DNA of 13,002 bases from JACKBJ01 sp964549495 (lineage in GTDB: Bacteria > Chloroflexota > Anaerolineae > Epilineales > Epilineaceae). The position numbers and the translations under genes are program-made. Numbering within the stretch: the stretch's first letter is position 1; each line of letters begins with the position of its first letter. Below, piece after piece: positions 1 through 7,625 of this stretch. Under the pieces are notes generated by a model. That model did not search any database, had not been told where the DNA came from, and saw only the letters and a list, made by a program, of their open reading frames with translations. The stretch lies in NCBI GenBank assembly GCA_964549495.1, contig CAZJWJ010000123.1, positions 1-13,002 on the forward strand, written 5' to 3'.

Positions 1-24
1 AAACCCCATCACCCGCCAGCGTTA

Positions 25-54
25 TTGTCAAGTGGCCGATCTTGTGACTATACC
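25..54 (+). promoter_or_regulatory. Possible sigma70-type promoter of the McrBC-like operon
   Basis: A TTGTCA hexamer at 25-30 matches the -35 consensus at five of six bases. It is followed after 18 bp by TATACC at 49-54, which matches the -10 consensus at four of six. This would give an untranslated leader of roughly 95 nt before the start codon at 158. There is no other gene between the window edge and 158. The match is moderate and rests on eye inspection alone. Confidence 0.35.
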
Positions 55-157
55 CCAGCGTCGAAGGTCCCCGTAGCCTCGCTTGGCTGGTGATTGCGGC
101 GCGCGTGCAGCGTGCGTCTGTCGCTGGCAATATGCCCAACCGGAAGGAACCCAGACG

Positions 158-379
158 ATGGCAAGCCAAGAAGAGTTCCGCAGCAACCTGGAGGAAGCAA
201 TCGAGCGCCTCCGCGAGCAAGGCATCGATGAAGAGCTACTCACGAAGCTGAAACAGATGATCGATCGCGGAGAGCGGCTTGATATCGCGCAGGTCGAGTC
301 CCTGATCTTTCGAGCGCTTCAGGCGAAGGCCAGGGTGATCATGAGCTCCGTAGATCGTTCTGATCCGGCGAGCAGCTGA
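158..379 (+). CDS. Small helical protein of unknown function, first gene of the McrBC-like operon
   Basis: This encodes a 73-residue, soluble, strongly charged protein with no signal peptide, no membrane segment and no cysteine. The first 60 or so residues are dominated by Glu, Arg, Lys and Leu spaced as in amphipathic helices (for example EEAIERLREQGIDEELLTKL). The tail is Ser/Asp-rich and probably disordered. The ATG at 158 was chosen over an in-frame TTG at 83 because a purine-rich GGAAGGAA ribosome site lies just upstream. The stop codon overlaps the next start in a TGATG arrangement at 377-381, so translation is probably coupled to the McrC-like gene. I do not recognise a family. Its position as the first gene of a restriction-type operon suggests an accessory or regulatory partner of the McrBC-like complex; that role is inference only. 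Confidence 0.75.
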   Translation: MASQEEFRSNLEEAIERLREQGIDEELLTKLKQMIDRGERLDIAQVESLIFRALQAKARVIMSSVDRSDPASS

Positions 380-1983
380 TGCCAAACGGCTCCGTGCAAC
401 TGGCGCTGAGAGACGATTCGGGTGCCCCGGTGCCAGCGATCGAGTCCTCGGATGCCTCGAGCCTTCGGCCAGCCCGGCTCCTGCTCCAGGAGTGGACGGA
501 CTACTGGGTGGAACAGACCGAAGCCGCCGCGGTTCACTGCGGAACCCGGGCGCTCATCCAGGTCGCTCCCGGAGTCTTTCAACTGCGATTCGAGAACCAG
601 CTTGGCCGCGCCACGCTCCAGGCACGGGGTGCTGATGGTGCGGCGATCGGACCGCCGCTGCACGTCGAGGTCGTCTCGCGCAAGTTCGCGACGGTCGAGA
701 GCTACGTCGCGTTCAGCCAAGTCCTACTCGACGACCTCTTCGCCCTCAGCAGCCGGCTTCCATTCGCCGTAGATGCTCCCGTGGGGCGGAGCATCGGCGA
801 ATCGTGGCGGCCCCCGACTCCATTCATGGCGATGCACTTCCTACTGGCCCACGGCGAGGCGCTCATCTCCGCCGCGCGCATGGTCCTGCGACGGCCCCAC
901 GAACGTCAGGATCGGGGCGAGACGCGAGTCGAGCTAGGTCGCGCCAGCGAGGCCGATGCCGATGTCCTGCTCGACGTGCTGCGCGCGCCCGGGCATTGGT
1001 TGGTCGTGCCCAAGGGCCGGCTGGCCCTGGCCGACAGGCTGGGAGGCCACGCGCCCAGCGAAGTCTGGCAGCCCTTGGTGCTCGAGAGTCTGGACACGCC
1101 GGAGAATCGCTTCGTGCGCGCCTTCCTCGAACAAGTGCTACGCACCGCCGAGCGCCTGCCGAGGGAGGGCTGGTGGACCGCGCTGGCCTCAGCACGCCAA
1201 GAGCGAGTGACCGACATCACGAATCAGCTGCGGCGGATCCTGGGACACCCGCTCCTGCGCACCGTAGGGCCACTGCGCCAACTGCCGGCCTCCTCGCGCG
1301 TGCTCATGCGTCGCGAAGGCTATCGGGAACTCTACGGCCTGTGGCGCAGCTTCCAGCTGGGGCGCCGGCCGCTCTTTCGCAGCTTGTCCGAGGCGGCCGA
1401 CCTACGCGACATGGCCACGCTCTACGAAGTCTGGGCCTACTTCTCGCTCTGCCAGCACATCGGTCGAGCCCTGGACCAGGCGCCGGTCATGCGGCTGCGC
1501 ATCGACCAACGAGCCGGCCTGCGTCGCGCCGCCACCGCACACTTCCCGGATCGGGGCAAGCTGGTCTACGATCGTCCGGTATCCGGCTATTCCACGCCCT
1601 TGCGGCCGGACTACCTGTGGCTGGGCCAGGACGGCACGCGCGTCGCGCTGGATGCCAAATTCCGCCTGGGCAACCAGGAGCCCATCGGAGCGCCGGCAGA
1701 CCTCGCGGTCGACGATTGGCTCGAGGAGGCCGTCGACGATCATGGTGCACGCTACCCGGCCATCGGGACCATGCACCACTACCGCGACGCACTGGGCCTG
1801 GCCGCCGCGGTCGTCGTCTACCCAGGCACCCGTGCGCGCTTCTACCCGGTCGATGGCCAGCCCGCCCCGCCTCCCAGCCTGGCCGAACTGCTCTCGGGCC
1901 GGCGCCAGGGCGTCGGCGCCTACGGCCTGATGCCGGGCGCCTTGCCCACATTTCTCGTCCGCGACGAAGGAGACCGCACATGA
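379..1983 (+). CDS. McrC-like protein: DUF2357-type region with C-terminal PD-(D/E)XK nuclease
   Basis: This 534-residue cytoplasmic protein is the predicted DNA-cleaving subunit of a McrBC-type system. The N-terminal half resembles DUF2357 and includes its DTPENRFV signature at residues 239-246. The C-terminal part (about 340-500) carries a PD-(D/E)XK nuclease core of the McrC/DUF524 kind: an LYEVW helix with Glu350, then RPD with Asp411, then Asp425-Ala-Lys427 as the D-x-K motif. Predicted metal-binding and catalytic residues therefore appear intact. In known McrBC systems, McrC docks on the McrB hexamer, stimulates its NTPase and cuts DNA after translocation; the same is inferred here. The start overlaps the upstream stop (TGATG) and the stop overlaps the next ATG (ATGA at 1980-1983), indicating tight coupling. 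The nuclease gene precedes the motor gene, opposite to E. coli mcrB-mcrC. Family assignment is confident; the target (modified DNA, phage DNA or RNA) is unknown. Confidence 0.9.
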   Translation: MPNGSVQLALRDDSGAPVPAIESSDASSLRPARLLLQEWTDYWVEQTEAAAVHCGTRALIQVAPGVFQLRFENQLGRATLQARGADGAAIGPPLHVEVVSRKFATVESYVAFSQVLLDDLFALSSRLPFAVDAPVGRSIGESWRPPTPFMAMHFLLAHGEALISAARMVLRRPHERQDRGETRVELGRASEADADVLLDVLRAPGHWLVVPKGRLALADRLGGHAPSEVWQPLVLESLDTPENRFVRAFLEQVLRTAERLPREGWWTALASARQERVTDITNQLRRILGHPLLRTVGPLRQLPASSRVLMRREGYRELYGLWRSFQLGRRPLFRSLSEAADLRDMATLYEVWAYFSLCQHIGRALDQAPVMRLRIDQRAGLRRAATAHFPDRGKLVYDRPVSGYSTPLRPDYLWLGQDGTRVALDAKFRLGNQEPIGAPADLAVDDWLEEAVDDHGARYPAIGTMHHYRDALGLAAAVVVYPGTRARFYPVDGQPAPPPSLAELLSGRRQGVGAYGLMPGALPTFLVRDEGDRT

Positions 1984-3818
1984 GCGACCAGCCATGGATC
2001 GATGACGACTACCTGCCGGACACGCCGGAACCCGGGGCCGAGGCGATCGAGGTCGACGCAACCCTGGACCTTTGCCTGCCGGAAGCCGAGGTCCGCAAGC
2101 AGGTGCTGACGATCATCGCCGACGCGGTCGTGGCCGCCCATCGGAACGGGAGCAAGGTCTGGAGCCTCTCGCACCGAGGCGATGTCTTCCGGCTCAACGT
2201 CGGTCGGGCCGAGAACCTGTCCTTGTCCCCGGGCGGTCTCTACATCGTCGTGCAGGCCGACATGGTCGACGCGGCCACGCGTCAGGAAGTCGAAGCCGAG
2301 GGCTGGTACCGAGACCCGGTGATCTACAAGACCCTGCCGACGTCCGGCGCCTGTCGCATCCCCGCCCAGCGGGTGGCGGATCTCTACCCGCTCCTGCAAG
2401 AAGCCCATCACGCTGCCATCATGGAGGCCGCCCAAGGCGTCGAGGCCACTCCCTACCGTCGCTCCCACAGCCCGGTCCTCCTGCGGCGGATCGGCGAGAT
2501 CCTATCCCGCGAGCTGCCCGAGCCCGAGATGCCCGGAGCCGAGACGCGCGAGCGCCCGCTGCCGCCGCCACCTCCGCCCCGCGAGCTCCTACAGCGCACC
2601 CTGTCCGGCGCGGGCTTGCGCTACGACCCCCACGACCTGGCCGCCTTCTACACCGCGCTGCAGACCAAGGGCTTCGTCGTGCTCAGCGGCATCACCGGTA
2701 CCGGCAAGACCAAGCTGGTGCAACACCTGGCCGACCTGCTGCCCTCAACCGGGCCCGGGACCGGAGCCGAGGAACAGCCGCCGCGATCGGCCGACGAGCC
2801 CTCGCTGTACAGCAACTGCCTCTTCCTCTCCGTGCGGCCCGACTGGCGCGACGTCAAGAGCCTGGTCGGCTACCACAACCCGCTGGCCAACCGATGGGAG
2901 TGGACGCCCTTCCTCTCCTTCGTGGTCGCCGCCGCCGAGAGCTATCGCAAGGGCGACGGGCTGGCCCGATTCGTGGTCCTGGACGAGATGAACCTGGCCC
3001 ACGTCGAGCACTACTTCGCCGACCTGCTCAGCGTCATGGAGTCCGGCCGCGGCCCGGACGGCTTCACCCGCGAGCCGCTGCGGCTGGGCTGCCCCGACGA
3101 CGCCGAGGGCAAGCGGCCGCCACCCGAGCTCTACCTGCCGCCCAACCTCTACCTCGTGGGCACGGTGAACATGGACGAGACGACCTACGCCTTCAGCCCC
3201 AAGGTCCTGGACCGCGCCTTCACCATCGAGCTGAGCGCAGTGGACTTCCGCGACTACCCGCCGGCCCCCGACCCGGATGCCGCCTCACCCAGCCAACGCG
3301 AACGCCAGGCCTTGCTGGACGCCTTCAGTCGCGGCGGCCGGCATGCGCGGATCGATAAACAGATCGTCGCCGACCATGTGGAGGCCCATCCGGAAGTCCG
3401 CGATCGACTCTCGGCGCTCCATGGCCTCCTCGAGCCGCGCGACATGCACTTCGGCTACCGCGTCTTCGACGAGATCGTTTGCTTCCTGGAAGCCGCGGAG
3501 CAGAACGGCATGTACGACTTCGCGGACGGAGAAGCCACCGACGCGGCCTTCGATGCGGCCGTGCTGATGAAGGTCCTGCCCAAGTTCCACGGCTCGCGCG
3601 GCAAGCTCGAGGCCCCGCTCTTGGACCTGTTGGCTTGGTGCGAGGCCCCCGGTGCCCCGGCACCCGCCGAGCTGCACGCGGCCTGGCGCGAGGCGGAGTA
3701 CGAGCCGGAGCCCACCGCGGTGCTGGCCGGCCGATCCTATCGACTACCCCGCACCGCCGAGCGTGTGATTCGGATGCTGCGCACGCTGAGGCTCGAGGGA
3801 TTCGCGGCTTTCGGCTGA
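1980..3818 (+). CDS. McrB-like AAA+ NTPase with unrecognised N-terminal domain
   Basis: This 612-residue cytoplasmic protein is the predicted motor subunit partnering the upstream McrC-like nuclease. Residues 237-244 form a Walker A motif (GITGTGKT). Residues 334-340 form Walker B with LDEMNLA, typical of McrB/dynein-type AAA+ proteins. Residues 394-399 (GTVNMD) match the McrB sensor/signature region, and LDRAF with Arg412 is a candidate arginine finger. A helical lid region follows to the C terminus. Residues 1 to about 190 form a separate region that I cannot assign to a known McrB specificity domain. It is joined to the motor by a proline run around 193-200. In McrB proteins this N-terminal position reads the target, so it probably sets specificity here. 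The ATG at 1980 is supported by an AAGGAG site at 1967-1972 and by the ATGA overlap. The same frame stays open back to 804, but that stretch is antisense-like filler over the McrC gene. GTP versus ATP preference cannot be read from the sequence. Confidence 0.9.
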   Translation: MSDQPWIDDDYLPDTPEPGAEAIEVDATLDLCLPEAEVRKQVLTIIADAVVAAHRNGSKVWSLSHRGDVFRLNVGRAENLSLSPGGLYIVVQADMVDAATRQEVEAEGWYRDPVIYKTLPTSGACRIPAQRVADLYPLLQEAHHAAIMEAAQGVEATPYRRSHSPVLLRRIGEILSRELPEPEMPGAETRERPLPPPPPPRELLQRTLSGAGLRYDPHDLAAFYTALQTKGFVVLSGITGTGKTKLVQHLADLLPSTGPGTGAEEQPPRSADEPSLYSNCLFLSVRPDWRDVKSLVGYHNPLANRWEWTPFLSFVVAAAESYRKGDGLARFVVLDEMNLAHVEHYFADLLSVMESGRGPDGFTREPLRLGCPDDAEGKRPPPELYLPPNLYLVGTVNMDETTYAFSPKVLDRAFTIELSAVDFRDYPPAPDPDAASPSQRERQALLDAFSRGGRHARIDKQIVADHVEAHPEVRDRLSALHGLLEPRDMHFGYRVFDEIVCFLEAAEQNGMYDFADGEATDAAFDAAVLMKVLPKFHGSRGKLEAPLLDLLAWCEAPGAPAPAELHAAWREAEYEPEPTAVLAGRSYRLPRTAERVIRMLRTLRLEGFAAFG

Positions 3819-3914
3819 CCCGAGCTCTCGTCGATCCGCCTTCGTGGCGCCCAAGCTCCGCGAGCAATGGCCACAGACTCTTCCAACAATCGCCCTACTT
3901 GACAGCTCGGGTCA
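3816..3914. repeat. Perfect 11-bp inverted repeat spanning the McrB / secreted-cluster gap
   Basis: TGACCCGAGCT at 3816-3826 and its exact reverse complement AGCTCGGGTCA at 3904-3914 are separated by 77 bp. The left arm contains the stop codon of the McrB-like gene. The right arm overlaps the end of the -35 box and the spacer of the downstream promoter. It could form a large-loop hairpin ending the upstream transcript, or act as a paired protein-binding site over the promoter. There is no T-tract, so a classical intrinsic terminator is not supported. Confidence 0.5.
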
Positions 3915-3926
3915 AAGTTCTACACT
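3899..3926 (+). promoter_or_regulatory. Probable sigma70 promoter of the 4025-7625 operon
   Basis: A perfect -35 hexamer TTGACA at 3899-3904 is followed after 16 bp by TACACT at 3921-3926, which matches the -10 consensus at four of six. Transcription would begin near 3933, giving a leader of about 90 nt to the ATG at 4025. A short dyad, TTGAC at 3899-3903 and GTCAA at 3911-3915 with a 7-bp centre, covers the -35 element and is a candidate repressor or activator site. This is the best-looking promoter in the window. Confidence 0.6.
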
Positions 3927-4024
3927 AGCAGCCTGGAGTCGGAAGCACCGCCAAGTCATCGACCGCGCGCGAATGGGGCTCACACCCGGTCCCCATCGGC
4001 CACCGCCACCAAGGACATCCGACC

Positions 4025-5131
4025 ATGCGCCCCGATTCGTCCTCCACGCCACCACCCCGCGGATTCAAGGAAGGGGCGCAATCGACCCTCCCGAGTGGCA
4101 AGCGCCTGCGCAGGCTTGCATCCGGCTCGCTTGCCGTCTCGGGCGTGGCCCTGCTCTTCAAGAAGGTCAACGACTTCGTCATCTGGATGGGCGAGATCGG
4201 CGAAGGCATCAAGTACTTCGACTGGATCCGGAATCGCTTCCCGGGCTTCGGCGGCGCAGACCCCGAGACCGCGCGCACCGCGTCGGAGCGGGTGGGAGAT
4301 GGCAGCTCCTTTTCACCAGCGGATGGCACCCCCCTCACACCCAATGTGGTGCCGCCGGCACCAGACCCTACATCGCTCGCCACGCAGCTGGGCAGCCTGG
4401 CCGGCAGCGCGGTCAATCTCGGAGCGATCATCGCCGCGGTCGCGGTGCCCGTCGCAGTGGTCGCGACGGTGATCCGTTCGGATCCGCCGCCCGCTGATCC
4501 CGTGACCGACGTGGTCGCCAGCGCCACCCCCACCAGCCTCGTGCGGCAGCTCGTCGAGGTGCAGCCAACGATCACGTCTACCCGGGCGATCGTGATCGAC
4601 CCGATTCGCGGCGCCACCGTCGAGGTCGTGGACACACCGACGACCGTGACCGAAACGATCCGCATCACGGTTACAGCCACCGCGAGGCCTACATCGGCCG
4701 TCGCGATCACGGCCGCGCCGACCGGCTCGACGCCCACGCCGACGGCCAGCGCAACACCAGGCATCGCAAGGGGAACCGTGATCGTCACCATCGCACCGAC
4801 CCGCACGCCGACACCGGAGGCGACCGCGACCATAGCCCCCACGCTCGAGCCGACGGCCGAGCCCACGGCGACCGAGACCCCGGAACCCACAACTCCGACC
4901 TACGATCCGCGCGTGAAGGTCTGCTCCGTCATCGAGCGCAGCGTTCCGGCCGACCTGATCGATCGGGCGCGTCGCGATCCGGCCACCGTCGGCGGTTGGG
5001 AGCAGCGCTGCAACCCCAATGCCCCGCCCGGCCCAATGAATGGCTTGCGGTACAGCCTCAACCTGGTGGACAACAACAAGGACTACCATCCGACCTTCAA
5101 CGGCTTGACCTTCAAGTGTGGCTGCCAGTAG
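4025..5131 (+). CDS. Membrane-anchored protein with Thr/Pro stalk and C-terminal Cys-bounded domain
   Basis: This 368-residue protein has no cleavable signal peptide at its N terminus. Residues 1-127 are basic at first, contain a mildly hydrophobic stretch around 35-45 and then an aromatic segment with the motif FVIWMGEIGEGIKYF. Residues 128-150 are a clear transmembrane helix (AIIAAVAVPVAVVATVI). From 151 to about 295 runs a long Thr/Pro/Ala stalk. Residues 300-368 form a compact domain with cysteines at 300, 329, 365 and 367. The likely topology is N-terminus inside, stalk and Cys domain outside. The last 70 residues match the C terminus of the protein at 9296-9724, including the sequence FNGL.FK.GC. 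The start has an AAGGA site nine bases upstream. The next gene follows after 10 bp in what must be one operon. I do not recognise the C-terminal domain; function is unknown. Confidence 0.88.
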   Translation: MRPDSSSTPPPRGFKEGAQSTLPSGKRLRRLASGSLAVSGVALLFKKVNDFVIWMGEIGEGIKYFDWIRNRFPGFGGADPETARTASERVGDGSSFSPADGTPLTPNVVPPAPDPTSLATQLGSLAGSAVNLGAIIAAVAVPVAVVATVIRSDPPPADPVTDVVASATPTSLVRQLVEVQPTITSTRAIVIDPIRGATVEVVDTPTTVTETIRITVTATARPTSAVAITAAPTGSTPTPTASATPGIARGTVIVTIAPTRTPTPEATATIAPTLEPTAEPTATETPEPTTPTYDPRVKVCSVIERSVPADLIDRARRDPATVGGWEQRCNPNAPPGPMNGLRYSLNLVDNNKDYHPTFNGLTFKCGCQ

Positions 5132-5141
5132 GGGATTTCCA

Positions 5142-7625
5142 ATGCCTGGGCGAATACGGGACATCCTCTCGCTGCCATCCATCCTGCCGCTCTTCTTCCT
5201 GGTGGTGTTGGCACTGCTCGGCACTCGCGCGCAGGCCGAGGGACAGAGCGTAGCGATCGAGTCGATCGAGGTCCATGACGCTCATGCCTTGGCCTTCCAT
5301 CCTCGAAGCGCGTTTCCCGACCCGTCGCTACGCACTCGAGGCCTCGACCAAGGCGAGCACATCATCCTCGAAGACTTCGAGGCCAGGCAGTTCCCTCCGC
5401 CTGGCTGGGAAGTCTACGACGAGACATCGGTCGGACAGGGCGACGAGGCGCGGCATACCTGGAGCCGTCAAGAATGTCACACGCATCCCGAAGGCAATGG
5501 CAGCGCCGTGGCCTGGTCCGGCGGCGGTGGCACCGCGGGGCAACATCTGCGCTGCGGCCAGAATCTCGGTGAGTCCGTCAACAGCCGGCTTGCGATCCTC
5601 GACCTCGACACGCGGAACTTTCCGGGCGGCCTCGAGGTCCGCTTCCACCTCTGGCTCGATGTCCCGCTGGGCAACGGCAGCTTCAACCTCTGCTGGCGCG
5701 ATAGCAGCGACTCGACGGCCTACTGCAGCGCCTACGTGCTCGACAACAGCCAACTGCGAAAGCGCTGGCTGGTGCTCGATTCGCCCTTCGTCATCGAAGA
5801 TCTGGGCGGCAAACCCTCGGTCGAGCTGATGTTCTGGTTCATGGATGTCGCCGGCAGCGGCGACTACGAGGGCGCCTACATCGACAACGTGGAGGTTCGT
5901 GGCCGCAGCGATGCCGTCACGCCACCTCGAGGCACGCCGACCGCCACGCGTGGCCCGGTGCCGCCAACGCCGCACACCCGCGATGGCATGCGCATGCAGT
6001 ACGTGCCGGCCGGCCCCTTCACCCGCGGGTCGCTGGCCAGTGATCCGCGCGCCACGCCCGACGAATTGCCGCAGCACGAGGTCACGCTCGATGCCTTCTG
6101 GATCGACGAGACCGAGATCACCAACGCCATGTTCGAGCACTTCGTCGCCCAGACGGGCTACGCCACCATCGCCGACCAAGCCGGGTTCACCTATGGCTTC
6201 GATGCCGGCGGCAACTACGTGCCGATCGACGATGCGAATTGGCGGCAGCCCTTCGGTCCCTCCTCCAACATCGAGGGCAAGGAGGACCATCCCGTGGTGG
6301 CCATCGGCTGGCGCGATGCCCAGGCCTATTGTGCTTGGGCGGGGCGTCGATTGCCGACGGAGGCCGAATGGGAGAAGGCGGCCCGCGGCACCGATGCGCG
6401 GATCTATCCCTGGGGCGACGAACCGGTCACCGGTCGTCGCGCCAATGTCGCCGATCAGCGCAACCCCCTGCCATGGCACGATGCCAGCATCGATGACGGC
6501 TTCCGCAACACGTCCCCGGTCGATCAATACCCGGACGGTGCAAGCCCCTACCAGGTGCTAGGCATGGCCGGCAACGCAGCCGAATGGGTGCTCGACAACT
6601 ACGACGCCAGCCTGTACCCGCGGACCCGCGGTGCCATCAACCCGCTGTTCCGAGATTACGGCAACGACCACGTGCTTCGGGGCGGCAACTACAACGACGA
6701 TCCCGATCACGTCCGCAGCGCGCGGCGCTTCGCGGACGACACGCTCCACAGTGCCATCGACATGGGCATCCGCTGCGCCACCAACGATCGGGTGAAGTTG
6801 GCCTACCTCCCCGTGGCCCTGAAGCAGCGACCAGCGATCACGCCGACCTCGACGCCGACGGCCACACGCGGGGTCACACCGACGCCACCGCCGGACCCAT
6901 GCCGGCCGATTCCAGAACTCGAAGCGCAGCGTGGTCACCTGAACATCGTCGGGCCTCCCGCCAATCGGCCGGCCGATCAGCATCCGGAATACAACCTGGC
7001 CCTGCGGGGCTACGTTCAGGCCGACGAAGACCTCCGACTCGTCCACTACGATGGCCACACGGATCTCGGGGCACCGCAGCTCTACGACATCTTCGATCGC
7101 GTGCCGCGCTTCACGTCAGCCTGGCGTGTCAACCAATGGCTCTACGGAGCACGCCCGGAGCGCGCGGGCCCGCCCGAGACCGCTTACCCGGTGTCGCTAC
7201 TCGGATTCGAGACGCATCCCGAAGAACTCATCCGAGTCCCCGACGCCAACTACGACATCGGCCGGGGCTATCGCGTCCAGGTCCTCCACGCGTCGGAACA
7301 GCGCATCACCCTCAAGTACACCGGCGAAGACAGCGTGGTCTCCGGCTACACCTTGCACATCGAGAACATCTGCGTCGAGCCCGGTCTCTTGGCCAGCTAT
7401 CGCGAGTTCGACCGAGCAGGGCGCGGCAGCCTGCCGGCCGTGATGGCCAAGGCACCCATCGGCCGGCCGCACGGCCACGAGATCCTGGTCTCGATCCGAG
7501 ACACAGGCCGCTGGATGGACCCCCGGTCGAAAAAAGACTGGTGGCACCGCGCGAGCTTCGAATGGTTGAGCCTCGAGGCACTTGATCGAAGTTGGATCCG
7601 CCACGACACGGGCCTACAGCGCTAA
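5142..7625 (+). CDS. Secreted multidomain protein with formylglycine-generating-enzyme-like (SUMF1) domain
   Basis: This is an 827-residue exported protein. Residues 1-32 are a signal peptide (hydrophobic core LPLFFLVVLALL, likely cut after AQA). Residues about 73-255 resemble a choice-of-anchor-J/MAM-like beta-sandwich, opening with ILEDFEA and PPPGW. After a short Pro/Thr linker, residues 281-546 are an FGE-sulfatase domain (PF03781 type) with RLPTEAEWEKAARG at 403-416, GMAGNAAEW at 474-482, RGGNY at 513-517 and a closing MGIRCA. The paired copper-binding cysteines of true FGE are not visible just after RGGNY, where the sequence reads VRSARRF, so oxidase activity is doubtful and a binding role is more likely. 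A YLPVAL segment (555-560) and a second Thr/Pro linker lead to a 240-residue C-terminal domain (587-827) that I cannot name. The ATG at 5142 has GGGGA six bases upstream. Its stop overlaps the stop of the convergent gene. Substrate or ligand is unknown. Confidence 0.9.
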   Translation: MPGRIRDILSLPSILPLFFLVVLALLGTRAQAEGQSVAIESIEVHDAHALAFHPRSAFPDPSLRTRGLDQGEHIILEDFEARQFPPPGWEVYDETSVGQGDEARHTWSRQECHTHPEGNGSAVAWSGGGGTAGQHLRCGQNLGESVNSRLAILDLDTRNFPGGLEVRFHLWLDVPLGNGSFNLCWRDSSDSTAYCSAYVLDNSQLRKRWLVLDSPFVIEDLGGKPSVELMFWFMDVAGSGDYEGAYIDNVEVRGRSDAVTPPRGTPTATRGPVPPTPHTRDGMRMQYVPAGPFTRGSLASDPRATPDELPQHEVTLDAFWIDETEITNAMFEHFVAQTGYATIADQAGFTYGFDAGGNYVPIDDANWRQPFGPSSNIEGKEDHPVVAIGWRDAQAYCAWAGRRLPTEAEWEKAARGTDARIYPWGDEPVTGRRANVADQRNPLPWHDASIDDGFRNTSPVDQYPDGASPYQVLGMAGNAAEWVLDNYDASLYPRTRGAINPLFRDYGNDHVLRGGNYNDDPDHVRSARRFADDTLHSAIDMGIRCATNDRVKLAYLPVALKQRPAITPTSTPTATRGVTPTPPPDPCRPIPELEAQRGHLNIVGPPANRPADQHPEYNLALRGYVQADEDLRLVHYDGHTDLGAPQLYDIFDRVPRFTSAWRVNQWLYGARPERAGPPETAYPVSLLGFETHPEELIRVPDANYDIGRGYRVQVLHASEQRITLKYTGEDSVVSGYTLHIENICVEPGLLASYREFDRAGRGSLPAVMAKAPIGRPHGHEILVSIRDTGRWMDPRSKKDWWHRASFEWLSLEALDRSWIRHDTGLQR
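7622..7625. other. Four-base overlap of convergent stop codons
   Basis: The plus-strand gene ends with TAA at 7623-7625 and the minus-strand gene ends with TAG, read from 7624 down to 7622. The two coding regions therefore overlap by four bases and leave no room for an intergenic terminator. Transcripts from both sides must run into each other's coding sequence or terminate inside it. Confidence 0.85.

Noticed and set aside
804..1979. N-terminal extension of the McrB-like frame back to 804
   Set aside because: It runs entirely inside the McrC-like gene in another frame, has an Arg/Ala/Pro-heavy composition typical of shadow frames in GC-rich DNA, and the ATG at 1980 has a good ribosome site.
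2072..3358. 428-codon open frame overlapping the McrB-like gene
   Set aside because: Arg/Pro/Ala-rich shadow of a gene whose motifs are clear in the other frame; no domain seen.
158..3818. Classification as a CoCoNuT-type system (coiled-coil McrBC relative linked to type III CRISPR)
   Set aside because: The proximity to CRISPR is suggestive, but the motor lacks a visible long coiled coil and the expected accessory proteins are absent; a DUF2357-type McrBC relative fits better.
3925..4890. 321-codon minus-strand frame rich in Val/Gly/Ala
   Set aside because: It is the antisense image of the Thr/Pro/Ala stalk in the protein at 4025-5131.
5328..6527. 399-codon minus-strand frame opposite the FGE-like gene
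   Set aside because: It lies wholly within a gene with strong domain evidence; low-complexity Val/Gly/Ala/Arg composition and no domain pattern.
5982..6779. FGE-like domain as the target protein of a diversity-generating retroelement
   Set aside because: The domain is internal and not C-terminal, and no reverse transcriptase, template repeat or variable repeat was seen in the window.
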